From the NCBI RefSeq assembly GCF_014861365.1, contig NZ_RRYW01000016.1, positions 1-47,784 on the forward strand: a stretch of DNA of 47,784 bases, given 5' to 3'. Each line of letters begins with the position of its first letter. Positions within the stretch are counted from its first letter, which is position 1. Of this stretch, positions 16,955-26,075 are shown one piece after another. Both the position numbers and the translations under genes were made by a program. The notes under the pieces are model-generated. The model did no database searches, was not told where the DNA came from, and saw nothing but the letters and a program-made list of their open reading frames with translations. Origin of the DNA: Psychrobacter sp. FME6 (GTDB lineage: Bacteria > Pseudomonadota > Gammaproteobacteria > Pseudomonadales > Moraxellaceae).

Positions 16955-18205
16955 ATGACTCAAACAACCTCAAACCAACCAAAATTCGCCCCGCAAATCT
17001 CAGTCTCCGCTACCTATATGCGCGGCGGTACTTCAAAAGGCACCTTTTTTAAACTGTCCGACTTACCGGAGCGTTGCCAAGTCGCTGGCGAGTCGCGTGA
17101 TAATTTTCTATTGCGGGTTATTGGTAGCCCTGACCCTTATGGTAAACAAATTGACGGTTTAGGCAATGGCAGCTCTAGCACCTCTAAGACGGTTATCTTA
17201 TCTGAAGCGAAACAAGCAGACCACGATGTCAACTATCTGTTTGGGCAGGTCAATATTGCAAAGCCGATGATTGATTGGGCGGGTAACTGTGGTAATTTAA
17301 CCGCAGCGGTTGGTGCTTGTGCGATTAATATGGGTCTGGTTGCCGCTGATAAAGTTGCTCGTAGCATCAGTGCGGGTACGAACAGTGGCATTTGCGAAGT
17401 GCGTATTTGGCAACAGAATATCGGTAAAACCATTATCGCCCATGTGCCTGTCTATACCGACGCGCAAGGCAAGGTACAAGTACAAGAAACAGGCGACTTT
17501 GAGTTAGATGGTGTGACCTTCCCTGCTGCTGAGGTCAAAATCGAGTTTATTGATCCCGTTGATGCCTCTAGCGCTATGTTTCCCACCAACAATCTAGTCG
17601 ATGATTTCGATGTATCAGGCTGTGGTCTAGCTACTGATAGCGTAAAAGCGACCTTTATCAGTGCGGGTATCCCAACGATCTTTATGAAAGCAGAAGACTT
17701 GGGTTTTACCGGCACAGAACTACAAGGTGATATCAATAGTGATAGCGAGCTACTTGCCAAACTTGAAAATATCCGCGCCAAAGGCGGCGTGGCGATGGGC
17801 TTGTTTAAAGATGTCAGTGAGGCGCAAAGCAGTCAGCATATTCCTAAAATTGCTTGGGTTGGCCCTGCGCAAAGCTATAGCGCCTCTAGTGGCAAAGCCG
17901 TTGATGTCAATGAGATTGATTTAGTCGTACGGGCGATGAGTATGGGTCAATTGCATCATGCCATGATGGGTACAGCAGCGGTCGCGATAGCCGCAGCAGC
18001 GACGACGCAAGGTACACTGGTCAATGAGGCAGCAGGTGGCGGTGAGTTAGGTGAAGTACGTTTTGGCCATCCCTCTGGAACGCTTTTGGTAGGTGGAAAA
18101 ACAGAACAAGTCGATGGTCGCTGGCAAGCTAAAAAAGTCTCCATGAGTCGTTCAGCGCGTCGTATTATGGTTGGTGAGGTGTTTGTGCCAGCGGATGCTT
18201 TTTAA
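16955..18205 (+). CDS. prpF: 2-methylaconitate cis-trans isomerase
   Basis: PrpF converts the 2-methyl-trans-aconitate formed by AcnD to the cis isomer, which aconitase hydrates. The protein (416 aa from ATG 16955) has the diagnostic YMRGGTSKGTFF near the N terminus and RSARRIMVGEVFVP at the end, with a diaminopimelate epimerase-like double domain. AAGG at 16941-16944 fits ATG 16955; an upstream in-frame TTG at 16946 is too close to that site. It is separated from acnD by a terminator, a toxin-antitoxin pair and a repeat element. Its last bases overlap by 4 bp the convergent YdcZ-like gene. Confidence 0.93.
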   Translation: MTQTTSNQPKFAPQISVSATYMRGGTSKGTFFKLSDLPERCQVAGESRDNFLLRVIGSPDPYGKQIDGLGNGSSSTSKTVILSEAKQADHDVNYLFGQVNIAKPMIDWAGNCGNLTAAVGACAINMGLVAADKVARSISAGTNSGICEVRIWQQNIGKTIIAHVPVYTDAQGKVQVQETGDFELDGVTFPAAEVKIEFIDPVDASSAMFPTNNLVDDFDVSGCGLATDSVKATFISAGIPTIFMKAEDLGFTGTELQGDINSDSELLAKLENIRAKGGVAMGLFKDVSEAQSSQHIPKIAWVGPAQSYSASSGKAVDVNEIDLVVRAMSMGQLHHAMMGTAAVAIAAAATTQGTLVNEAAGGGELGEVRFGHPSGTLLVGGKTEQVDGRWQAKKVSMSRSARRIMVGEVFVPADAF

Positions 18206-18711
18206 CCGTTAACTTTAGTCTCACCATATATCAATAACATCCCGCCTATGGTAACTAAGGCTAAACCAGCGATTTTATAAATATCTATCGTTTTAACCTC
18301 TAAGCCAAACAAGCCAGTTTGGCTTAGAATCAGGGCAAAATACATTTGCCCAAGAAATACCCAAAGCAGGGTATTGCCTGCGCCTATCTTTGGCGCAGCA
18401 ATAAATATGAATAAGATATAAAAGCTGCCCAGAAATCCTGGTAACCACATCCACCACGTCGCATTTTCAATCATTGGCGGTTTGATACCACCACTCATCA
18501 CATACGACAGTACTAAAGAAGCTATTGCACCTCCTAAGTATAAATAAAAGGTGGATTGTATTTGAGAGGCTTGTGTACTTTCTCGAAAAGCATTGACAAT
18601 AGCCAGTTGCAGCGGAACAATCGCACCACCTAAAAGGCTGATTAAGACGTATGGAAGAATTTTCAAATGACTGCCCCAAAAAATAAATAGTGTATATATA
18701 AACATTATCAA
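18202..18711 (-). CDS. YdcZ (DUF606)-type DMT-superfamily membrane protein
   Basis: A 169-aa protein with about five hydrophobic helices (for example VLISLLGGAIVPLQLAIVNA, YLYLGGAIASLVLSYVM and IAGLALVTIGGMLLIYG). The GG-x-VPLQLAIVN pattern early on and the five-helix size match the YdcZ/DUF606 half-size transporters of the drug/metabolite superfamily, which act as dimers. The substrate is unknown. It is convergent with prpF with a 4-bp overlap of the ends, and divergent from the ABC transporter. The exact start among the N-terminal Met codons is unsure. Confidence 0.7.
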   Translation of the reverse strand: MIMFIYTLFIFWGSHLKILPYVLISLLGGAIVPLQLAIVNAFRESTQASQIQSTFYLYLGGAIASLVLSYVMSGGIKPPMIENATWWMWLPGFLGSFYILFIFIAAPKIGAGNTLLWVFLGQMYFALILSQTGLFGLEVKTIDIYKIAGLALVTIGGMLLIYGETKVNG

Positions 18712-18782
18712 TAATAAATTTTACCTTAATTAGGGCATAATAAGTTTCACCAATTAAATACTCAAACTGTTGGGTTTAATAC

Positions 18783-20636
18783 ATGCCAACCACTTCTAAT
18801 CTCAGAAAACCCCCACTCGATAAGAAACCGCCGGTCGCAAAAAAAGAGCGCAGGGCATTGTTATGGGATATTCTCAAAAAGCTTGCGGTATTTGCTAAGC
18901 CCTATCGGCTATTAATCGTTGCTACCTTGATATTGACGGTGCTGGGTTCGTTTACCGCGCAGGTCAACGCCTTTGTGCTGCGCTATACCGTCGATACCTT
19001 GACCGAAATCGCTACCCTTGCCGACCCGTGGGAAGCTGGTATACGCATGCTCGGTATCATCAGCGCTGTTTTATTGACTAAAGAGATACTATCGATATTT
19101 ATCTCATTTGGGCAGCGATTTTTCGGTGAAAAGATTCGTATCAATCTATCGCGTGATTTATCACAAAAAATCATCGAACGTATCTTGACCTATCGCATGG
19201 CGTTTTACACCAGTAGCGAAAACGATAGTGGTAAATTGCAAACCCGTATCGATTATGGTGTGAGTAGCCTTACCAGCTTGGTGCAAAACTTCTTTATCGA
19301 TATGCTGCCGCTATTTGCCAGTGCCATCGTCTCACTGATTATTATGTTTTCGACCAATTTTTGGATAGGCTTGGTTGGTCTGGTTATCATACCGATTTAC
19401 TTTTTTATTAGCCAAAAACAAGCGCGGCGTTTGCAAGGTTTTCGGCGGCAGATGCGCGGCTTTCGAGAAGCCAAAAGCGGGCTGGTTATCTCGCTGATTA
19501 ATTCAATCAGCGTGGTTAAATCTTTTGTCCGTGAGCCTATCGAGGCGAAAAAGCACTTAACCATTCAAAAAGACATGACTGATAATCAGCTGCGTATTCG
19601 TAGCATTGGTTTTATTTATGATGCGGTAAAAACCTTTATTGAACAAATCGGTGTGGTAGCGATTATCTTACTGACCGCCTACTTTGTGCTAAACGGTCAG
19701 ATGACCATTGGGATGATCTTATTTCATGTCATGCTGTTTCAAAACGTCGCTGCGCCTATCCGTCAATTGCATCGTATTTATGACCAAATTAACAATGCCC
19801 TGACTTACGCTGAAGGTTTTTTTGAGATTTTAGAGGCTGACGAACAAGTTGAAAAAATATCAGGTTTGAGTAGTAAACACTTAAAAGGTCATATTGAGCT
19901 CAAAAATGTCGATTTTACCTATCCGAATGGCACCCAAGCGCTAAAGGATGTCAGCTTCACTATTAAACCCAATCGTATTACCGCGCTGGTGGGTCTAAGT
20001 GGTGCTGGCAAGAGTACGATTATCAATCTATTGGTGAGGTTTTACGAGCCAGATGCTGGCATGATATGCCTAGATGGGCACAATCTGGCCGACTATGATA
20101 CTCATGAGCTGCGTCAGAATATCGGCTTAGTGCTACAAAGCAATCATATCTTTTCAGGTACCATCAGTGAAAACATCCGTTATGGGGATATGAATGCGAG
20201 CGATGAAGATATTATCATTGCTGCCAAAAAAGCCTCGATTCATGAGCAAGTCGTGGCGTTATCAGAAGGCTATGAAAGTACCGCTAAATCACTATCGGGT
20301 GGTCAACAGCAACGTATTGCGCTGGCACGAATGTTCTTAAAAGACCCACCGATTGTGTTTTTGGATGAACCAACCGCCAGCCTTGATGCCATTGCCAGTC
20401 AACAGGTGAAAAAGAGCCTAGATTTGATTAAAAAAGACCGTACGGTGATTATGGTCTCGCATAACATTGCCCAGATCATCGATGCTGATGATTTGGTGGT
20501 GATAGAAAATGGGCGTGTGGTCGAGACAGGTACTCACGAGGATTTATATGAGCAGCGCGGTAAATACTTTGAGATATTTAGTGCCATGTCTGATAGCTTA
20601 AATTTGGATAAAATCAGTCAAACCTTAAATAGTTAA
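18783..20636 (+). CDS. ABC exporter, fused permease and ATPase half-transporter
   Basis: This 617-aa protein has a six-helix type I exporter domain (about residues 35-345) and an ATPase domain with Walker A GLSGAGKST (about 403-411), signature LSGGQQQRIALARMF (about 505), Walker B IVFLDEP and the switch His in MVSHN. The layout is that of MsbA/Sav1866-like homodimeric exporters. The residues after ATG (TTSNLRKPPLDKKPPVAKKERR) form a basic cytosolic lead. Cargo cannot be told from sequence; lipid or drug export is typical. It stands alone with no obvious partner gene, 73 bp before the acetyltransferase. Confidence 0.9.
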   Translation: MPTTSNLRKPPLDKKPPVAKKERRALLWDILKKLAVFAKPYRLLIVATLILTVLGSFTAQVNAFVLRYTVDTLTEIATLADPWEAGIRMLGIISAVLLTKEILSIFISFGQRFFGEKIRINLSRDLSQKIIERILTYRMAFYTSSENDSGKLQTRIDYGVSSLTSLVQNFFIDMLPLFASAIVSLIIMFSTNFWIGLVGLVIIPIYFFISQKQARRLQGFRRQMRGFREAKSGLVISLINSISVVKSFVREPIEAKKHLTIQKDMTDNQLRIRSIGFIYDAVKTFIEQIGVVAIILLTAYFVLNGQMTIGMILFHVMLFQNVAAPIRQLHRIYDQINNALTYAEGFFEILEADEQVEKISGLSSKHLKGHIELKNVDFTYPNGTQALKDVSFTIKPNRITALVGLSGAGKSTIINLLVRFYEPDAGMICLDGHNLADYDTHELRQNIGLVLQSNHIFSGTISENIRYGDMNASDEDIIIAAKKASIHEQVVALSEGYESTAKSLSGGQQQRIALARMFLKDPPIVFLDEPTASLDAIASQQVKKSLDLIKKDRTVIMVSHNIAQIIDADDLVVIENGRVVETGTHEDLYEQRGKYFEIFSAMSDSLNLDKISQTLNS

Positions 20637-20709
20637 TACAGAGCGAAATCGTTATAATGCTCACACTATTACCTTGATTGTCCTTTAAATTGTTAGAAGC
20701 TACTGAATT

Positions 20710-21336
20710 ATGACCTGTAATTTCTCTATAAAAACTTTTGATGAGCTGACCACAGTTGATCTGTATCATATTTTAAAAGCGCGCTCGCAAGTATTTGTGG
20801 TTGAGCAAAACTGCCCATATCAAGATATGGATGAGCTAGACTTTGATTGCTTGCATCTTATCGCCCATCAGAACGAAGCGTTGGTGGGCTATTGCCGCAT
20901 CATTCCACCTGAATTTAATCAATTAAAATCCAATCTATCGGTCGCTGACCCTGCCATCAAGTCCAATCATACTTCTATGCCTGCCATTGGTCGCGTGCTG
21001 GTACTATCAGAGCACAGAGGCGACGGCCTAGCACGGCAGATGATGACGCAAGCCATTGCCCACTGCCGTAAAAAGTACGGCAAAAAGCGACCGATTATCA
21101 TCTCTGCACAAACCTACTTGCTCAGCTTTTATGAATCCTTGGGGTTTATACCCGAAGGGGATTATTATCTCGAAGATGGCATTGAGCATGTAAAGATGGT
21201 TTTATACGTGATTAAAAAAACCAAGGTTAAGAAAGAAAGTGCAAATACCGCCTCTACAACGACCAAAATATTAAGTTTTTTGCTATTTATAATGGCGGCT
21301 TTATTTGTGTTAGGTTTGCTGTATTTAATGATTTAA
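20710..21336 (+). CDS. ElaA-like GNAT acetyltransferase with C-terminal membrane helix
   Basis: Residues 1-155 match the ElaA type of GNAT acetyltransferase (about 150 aa in E. coli): ILKARSQVFVVEQNCPYQDM near the start, IGRVLVLSEHRGDGLARQMM for acetyl-CoA binding, and SFYESLGFIPEGDYYLEDGI at the end. A charged linker (KKTKVKKESANTASTTTK) follows and then a hydrophobic segment (ILSFLLFIMAALFVLGLLYL) to the C terminus, absent from usual ElaA. The enzyme would therefore be tail-anchored with its active site in the cytoplasm. The substrate is unknown. Confidence 0.8.
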   Translation: MTCNFSIKTFDELTTVDLYHILKARSQVFVVEQNCPYQDMDELDFDCLHLIAHQNEALVGYCRIIPPEFNQLKSNLSVADPAIKSNHTSMPAIGRVLVLSEHRGDGLARQMMTQAIAHCRKKYGKKRPIIISAQTYLLSFYESLGFIPEGDYYLEDGIEHVKMVLYVIKKTKVKKESANTASTTTKILSFLLFIMAALFVLGLLYLMI

Positions 21337-21463
21337 GCGGCGTGCAAGGTTTTAATTCTTAACATAATTCAATTTGGTTGTTCCATATTGAGTATGCTAC
21401 TTTTAAATGATGACCGAGATAGTTGGTCAATGAAGCAGCAAACCCAAGGAAGAGGAGACAACC

Positions 21464-22999
21464 ATGTCAACCATATTAGATGGTTCAAATGACCAAAATG
21501 CGACGGTAGAGAGCAATGTCCGTCCAGAGTACGACGTTGAGATTCAAAAAATCGCCGATTATGTGCTCAGTTACTCTATAGATAATGACTCCCCAGATAG
21601 TGAGGAAGCTTGGAGTACGGCGCGTTACTGCCTGATGGATACCCTCGGCTGTGGACTACTCGCGCTACGTTTTCCTGAATGTACCAAGCATTTAGGTCCT
21701 GATTGCGCCGATCAAATCACCCCTAATGGTGCGCGTGTTCCGGGCACCTCCTACCGACTAGATCCTATCAAAGCCGCCTTTGATATCGGCTGTATGGTAC
21801 GCTGGCTTGATTATAATGATACCTGGCTTGCGGCTGAATGGGGTCATCCCTCAGACAACTTGGGTGGTATCCTAGCGGTCGCAGACTATATCAGTCAGCA
21901 AAATATCAGCCAAGGCGATGCTGCGCTTACCATGAAGGAGGTGTTAGAAGCCATGATTATGGCGCACGAGATTCAAGGGGTGCTGGCATTAGACAATTCA
22001 TTCAACCGTGTCGGGCTGGATCACGTGTTTTTGGTGAAACTGGCCTCAACCGCTGTCGTTGCAAAACTATACAAGCTGCCCCGTGAGCGTATTATGGCGG
22101 CCCTCTCACAAGCGATTGTCGACGGACAAGCACTACGTACCTACCGTCATGCACCCAATGCTGGTAGCCGTAAGTCATGGGCCGCAGGAGATGCGACCAG
22201 TCGTGCGGTACGCTTAGTCGATATTACTCGGCGCGGGGAAATGGGTATCCCTGGGGCTTTAACCGCCTCGCAGTGGGGGTTTTATGACGTGCTATTTAGC
22301 CACACCAATAAAGACCTAGCTCTCAAGCCCGAGGATGAACGCAAATTTACCTTCCAGCGCGAATTTGGTAGTTATGTGATGGAAAATATCTTATTTAAAT
22401 TAAGTTTCCCTGCTGAGTTTCATGCGCAGACTGCATGCGAGGCTGCGGTTATTCTACATCCACGAATTGATGACAGAATTGATGAGATTGAAAAAATTGT
22501 TTTGACCACCCATGATTCAGCCATTCGGATCATCTCCAAGGAAGGGGCTCTGGCCAATCCTGCTGATCGCGATCATTGTTTACAGTATATGGTTGCGGTG
22601 CCTTTACTCACGGGTGATTTGATGGCGGAGAATTATGAAGACGATTACCACGCTCAGCATCATATTATGATTGATGGCTTACGCCGAAAGATGGTGGTAG
22701 AGGAAGACGAAAGTTATTCAAAAGATTACCACGATCCAAGTAAGCGCTCGATTGCCAATGCCATTCAGGTATTCTTTAAGGATGGTAGTAGTACCGATAA
22801 GGTGGCTGTCGAATATCCTATCGGTCATAAACGCCGCCGTGAAGAAGGCATCCCTGTGTTAGAAGCCAAGTTTCGAGCGAGTCTGGCAACACGGTTTATA
22901 GACAGTCGTTGCGCGGATATTTTTGCCCTTTGTAGCGACCAAGCGCGCTTAGAGCAAACACCGGTCAATGAATTTATGGATTTGTTTGTGGTGAACTAG
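21464..22999 (+). CDS. prpD: 2-methylcitrate dehydratase PrpD
   Basis: PrpD dehydrates 2-methylcitrate to 2-methyl-cis-aconitate without an iron-sulphur cluster. The 511-aa protein aligns end to end with E. coli PrpD (483 aa): [85 protein letters not shown] and [13 protein letters not shown]. It is thus a true PrpD rather than a distant MmgE/PrpD-family member. A strong AGGAAGAGGAG Shine-Dalgarno precedes it, and a terminator follows at 23029. It lies about 3.3 kb from prpF, with unrelated genes between. Confidence 0.95.
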   Translation: MSTILDGSNDQNATVESNVRPEYDVEIQKIADYVLSYSIDNDSPDSEEAWSTARYCLMDTLGCGLLALRFPECTKHLGPDCADQITPNGARVPGTSYRLDPIKAAFDIGCMVRWLDYNDTWLAAEWGHPSDNLGGILAVADYISQQNISQGDAALTMKEVLEAMIMAHEIQGVLALDNSFNRVGLDHVFLVKLASTAVVAKLYKLPRERIMAALSQAIVDGQALRTYRHAPNAGSRKSWAAGDATSRAVRLVDITRRGEMGIPGALTASQWGFYDVLFSHTNKDLALKPEDERKFTFQREFGSYVMENILFKLSFPAEFHAQTACEAAVILHPRIDDRIDEIEKIVLTTHDSAIRIISKEGALANPADRDHCLQYMVAVPLLTGDLMAENYEDDYHAQHHIMIDGLRRKMVVEEDESYSKDYHDPSKRSIANAIQVFFKDGSSTDKVAVEYPIGHKRRREEGIPVLEAKFRASLATRFIDSRCADIFALCSDQARLEQTPVNEFMDLFVVN

Positions 23000-23028
23000 G
23001 TATTTTAACCACTATCTGATTATCCAAT

Positions 23029-23065
23029 AAAAGGGCGTGTCATTAATTTAACGACACGCCCTTTT
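23029..23065. terminator. Bidirectional terminator between prpD and the SDR gene
   Basis: AAAAGGGCGTGTC (23029-23041) pairs perfectly with GACACGCCCTTTT (23053-23065) around an 11-nt loop. It lies between two convergent genes and serves both. Confidence 0.9.
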
Positions 23066-23103
23066 CTTATCTATTCTATTAACAGTAACGGCTTCTAAAA
23101 ACC

Positions 23104-23907
23104 CTACCAAGGTATTGACTCCCCTGCCCAATCCACAAAACTGCCTGATTGTTCTGCGGTCATTTTGCTTAACACGTCCAATAAGCAGTCGGCACTAAAG
23201 GCTGGCGAGAATAAATTTTCGTTAGCCACGTTACCCTGAAAAGGTGCTGATAATTGTGTGTTGACGGTTCCAGGTTGCATGACGACCACGCACACATCTT
23301 TAAGTGACCTACTCCATTCGATGCTGAGGTTTTTCATACCCATATTAAGCGCCGCTTTACTCATACGATAGCTATACCAACCGCCCAGCTGATTGTCGCT
23401 GATACTACCAACGCGTGCCGATATCGTCGCAAAAATTGCTGGCTGGTTATTAGTTCGTTTAGCGTTAGCCAAAAGTGGCTTTAAATGCTTCGCAATGAGC
23501 AGACTAGCCAAGGCGTTCACTTGCATATTCTGTAAGAAAAAATCAGCCTCAACTTGTTTAAGTGCTTTTTCTGGTTGCGATTGCTCAGTATGCAACAGCC
23601 CCACACAGTTAATCACCCAGTCTATATGAGTGGTTTGCTGCTTGATGATGTCAGCTGCTTGTTTGATATTCTGCTCATCACAGATATTCATGGGTAACCA
23701 ATGTAAGTTTTCCGCTTCATAATCAGGAAGGCTTTTATGGTAAGTGGCAAAGACCTGAATGCCGTTTTTTGCACTATCACTTTGATCGCCATCTTTATCA
23801 CCATCTTTATCACTACTGGCATCAGAAATACCACTCAATAATTGCTCGATCATGGCCTTGCCGATGCCGCCTGTACCGCCAATAATTAGATAGTTTTTAG
23901 GGCTCAT
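23104..23907 (-). CDS. SDR-family oxidoreductase
   Basis: This 267-aa short-chain dehydrogenase has the NAD(P)-binding GGTGGIG motif at about residues 10-16, the NCVG element after the fourth strand, a Ser in TISARVGS and the catalytic YSYRMSK (Tyr-x-x-x-Lys) near 178-184. It resembles CsgA/YciK-like SDRs rather than a named pathway enzyme, so the substrate is unknown. An Asp-rich loop after the first helix (SSDKDGDKDGDQSDSAKNG) comes from a 12-bp tandem repeat and is unusual. AGGAG lies upstream of the ATG. It stands alone. Confidence 0.82.
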   Translation of the reverse strand: MSPKNYLIIGGTGGIGKAMIEQLLSGISDASSDKDGDKDGDQSDSAKNGIQVFATYHKSLPDYEAENLHWLPMNICDEQNIKQAADIIKQQTTHIDWVINCVGLLHTEQSQPEKALKQVEADFFLQNMQVNALASLLIAKHLKPLLANAKRTNNQPAIFATISARVGSISDNQLGGWYSYRMSKAALNMGMKNLSIEWSRSLKDVCVVVMQPGTVNTQLSAPFQGNVANENLFSPAFSADCLLDVLSKMTAEQSGSFVDWAGESIPW

Positions 23908-24053
23908 AAGAAACTCCTCCTTTTTTATTAAAATAGATTTCAGATTGCTTTTTTATATCTTGACTGAGTTTTTATGTTTTTACCATGATATCGGTGTGTC
24001 ATTTGTCGAACAATATTTAATATCTTTAATAAAACACAAGATGAAAGACAATA

Positions 24054-24081
24054 AAAAAGCCACCGTCGAAGGTGGCTTTTT
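24054..24081 (-). terminator. Terminator of the nucleobase permease gene
   Basis: AAAAAGCCACC (24054-24064) pairs with GGTGGCTTTTT (24071-24081), loop GTCGAA. It lies 68 bp beyond the permease stop on the minus strand. The rest of the 241-bp gap to the SDR gene contains only that gene's upstream region. Confidence 0.88.
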
Positions 24082-24148
24082 ATACGTTAATATATTTTAT
24101 TCTAGAGTTTGTAGCGTTGTGACTTTCTAAACACTCTAAACAATTAGT

Positions 24149-25651
24149 TTAGTGAGGAGGCGGTTGCTCAGTATCAACTGTTTCAACAGCCACAACAGGT
24201 ACCTCATTATGGTCTATATCAAACAATTTACCTTCACTAAAGTAATCACCTTCAGTTAAATCGATGATCACTGCAGGGCGTACAGAGCGATCTTGGGTAC
24301 CAGCGACAAATACCGACTGGTTCTCTGAGTTACCAACCTTTAAATGGTTGAATAGTAAGTTTAGAGCAATGGCCATAATAGCAGCAGAGCTGATGCCTGA
24401 ATGGAAAATAGTGGCAAACCAGTCTGGAAATTGGTCATAAAACGCTGGTGCAGCGATAGGCAGCATACCAAAGCCGATAGAGGTCGCCACAATGATTAGA
24501 TTCATGTTGTTTTCATAGCTGACCTGTGCAAGGGTACGAATACCACTGGCAGCAACCGTACCGAATAATACGATACCCGCGCCGCCTAATACTGCAGTCG
24601 GAACGGTAGCAATAACGCGGCCCATGATTGGCATCAAGCCTAACACGACTAAGATAATACCGGCAAAAGCCACTACAAAACGGCTTTTAACACCCGTAAC
24701 TGCAACCAGACCAACGTTTTGCGCAAAGGCACTTTGGGTAAATGAACCAAAAATTGGCGCAACGATACTGGCAGCCATATCAGCGCGAAGACCATCGCCT
24801 AAACGTTTTGAGTCCACTTCGGTATCGATAATATCGCCAACCGCTAAAATATCTGCTGAGGTTTCGACTAAAATAACCAATACGACGATGAACATGGAGA
24901 TGATGGCTGCAAGCTCAAATTTAGGAGCGCCAAAATGGAATGGGCTTGGGAATGCGAAGATATCGCCAGTCAAGATGCCAGAGAAATCAACCAAACCAAA
25001 CGCCCAAGCAGCAAAAGTACCGATAACCATAGCGAGCAGAATCGATAAACGGCTGATAGCGGCGTTACCAAGCTTACTTAATAGCAATACCACTGCCAAT
25101 GTAAACGCGGCAAGGCCGATATTGGTCATACTACCAAAGCTTGGCAAGTTGCTATTACCGCCCATTGCCCAGCGTGCAGCTACTGGCATCAAGGTTAAAC
25201 CAATGGTTGTGATGACCGTACCAGTGACCAGTGGCGGAAAGAATCTAATAATTTGGGAGAAAATGGGCGTGATTAAAAACCCAAGAGCAGCAGCTGCTAT
25301 TACCGCACCAAATACTGCTGGTAGCCCACCCCCCGAGGTTACGATTGCTACAATAGTTGCAACACTTGCAAAAGATACACCTTGTACCAAAGGCAGCTGA
25401 CAACCAAAGAAAGGTACACCCATGGTCTGCAATAAGGTTGCCAGACCACCAATAAATAAAGAAGCGGCAATCAACAAACCAATTTCAGAAGGTCCTAGAC
25501 CGGCGGCCTGACCAACAATTAGTGGAACAGCAATAATGCCGCCATACATAGTAAGGACGTGTTGAAAGCCATAAGCAATATTTGCTACAAGACCCAGGTT
25601 TTCATCTTCTGGGCGCGCAAGTGTTGATTGAGAAGTAGATTTAATATCCAT
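24149..25651 (-). CDS. NCS2-family nucleobase permease (xanthine/urate type)
   Basis: A 500-aa inner-membrane protein with about 12-14 helices. Family markers include QHVLTMYGGIIAVPLIVG at the start, GCQLPLVQGVSFASV and the NCS2 signature region SAFAQNVGLVAVTGVKSRFV in the second half. The latter is closer to purine (xanthine or urate) transporters than to uracil permease, but the substrate cannot be fixed by eye. These permeases use ion symport. The C-terminal ~70 residues are acidic and soluble (IIDLTEGDYFSEGKLFDIDH). It is expressed singly, with a terminator at 24054 and a 424-bp upstream region containing palindromes. Confidence 0.87.
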   Translation of the reverse strand: MDIKSTSQSTLARPEDENLGLVANIAYGFQHVLTMYGGIIAVPLIVGQAAGLGPSEIGLLIAASLFIGGLATLLQTMGVPFFGCQLPLVQGVSFASVATIVAIVTSGGGLPAVFGAVIAAAALGFLITPIFSQIIRFFPPLVTGTVITTIGLTLMPVAARWAMGGNSNLPSFGSMTNIGLAAFTLAVVLLLSKLGNAAISRLSILLAMVIGTFAAWAFGLVDFSGILTGDIFAFPSPFHFGAPKFELAAIISMFIVVLVILVETSADILAVGDIIDTEVDSKRLGDGLRADMAASIVAPIFGSFTQSAFAQNVGLVAVTGVKSRFVVAFAGIILVVLGLMPIMGRVIATVPTAVLGGAGIVLFGTVAASGIRTLAQVSYENNMNLIIVATSIGFGMLPIAAPAFYDQFPDWFATIFHSGISSAAIMAIALNLLFNHLKVGNSENQSVFVAGTQDRSVRPAVIIDLTEGDYFSEGKLFDIDHNEVPVVAVETVDTEQPPPH

Positions 25652-25829
25652 ATTAAATAGTATCCTACATATTCTATTGTTAATATATTCTAGACTTGTT
25701 CTTTGACAACTTCTAGATTGGAATTCATGAGAATTACAAAAAAACTTTTATCTATCTAAGATTTCACACACACAGCCCACGAAAAGGAGTATCAACCTCC
25801 CTTTCAATTAATCTCAATCAGTTTTAAGC

Positions 25830-25846
25830 TATAACTTTACGTTATA
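25830..25846. promoter_or_regulatory. Palindrome TATAAC-N5-GTTATA upstream of the permease
   Basis: Perfect 6+6 inverted repeat with a 5-bp spacer, extended imperfectly outward by GC on the left and AGC on the right. It lies 179 bp upstream of the permease start and could bind a dimeric regulator. AT-rich, so moderate doubt. Confidence 0.35.
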
Positions 25847-25969
25847 TAGCGCTAGGTATTAGCTGAGTTTGACATTAGAATGTACATGAGTGTTTGAGCT
25901 AGATATTTAGAGTAAATTGCTGGTTCGATTTTAGCATACCGCGTATTTATCATAACTGCCAGTGATTAT

Positions 25970-25983
25970 TGACCATATGGTCA
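25970..25983. promoter_or_regulatory. Perfect 14-bp palindrome TGACCATATGGTCA
   Basis: A perfect, ungapped dyad in the divergent region, 93 bp before the DUF2868 gene start. Perfect 14-bp dyads are rare by chance and usually mark a dimeric repressor or activator site; the binding protein is unknown. Confidence 0.45.
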
Positions 25984-26075
25984 GGATTTTTTGTCATTGG
26001 AAAGTATTTACCCAATATTAGTAACGATAATAACACCTATTTTTACACTATAATTGTTTATATGGACATCTAATC

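Larger units (their letters stand above)
25652..26075. other. 424-bp divergent intergenic region between permease and DUF2868 gene
   Basis: No ORF with coding character. It contains two palindromes listed separately (25830-25846, 25970-25983) and an AAGGAG/CTCCCTT hairpin near 25783-25803. I looked for a purine-type riboswitch before the permease and did not recognise one. Confidence 0.5.

Noticed and set aside
23945..24130. 61-aa plus-strand frame between the SDR and permease genes
   Set aside because: It reads straight through the permease terminator hairpin and has no ribosome-binding site.
24624..25400. 258-aa open frame opposite the nucleobase permease
   Set aside because: Antisense shadow of a conserved membrane protein; its Thr/Ile/Lys-biased translation has no recognisable domain.
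25652..26075. Possible purine-type riboswitch before the permease
   Set aside because: I could not find the conserved core or three-way junction of known purine or xanthine aptamers; only palindromes were visible.
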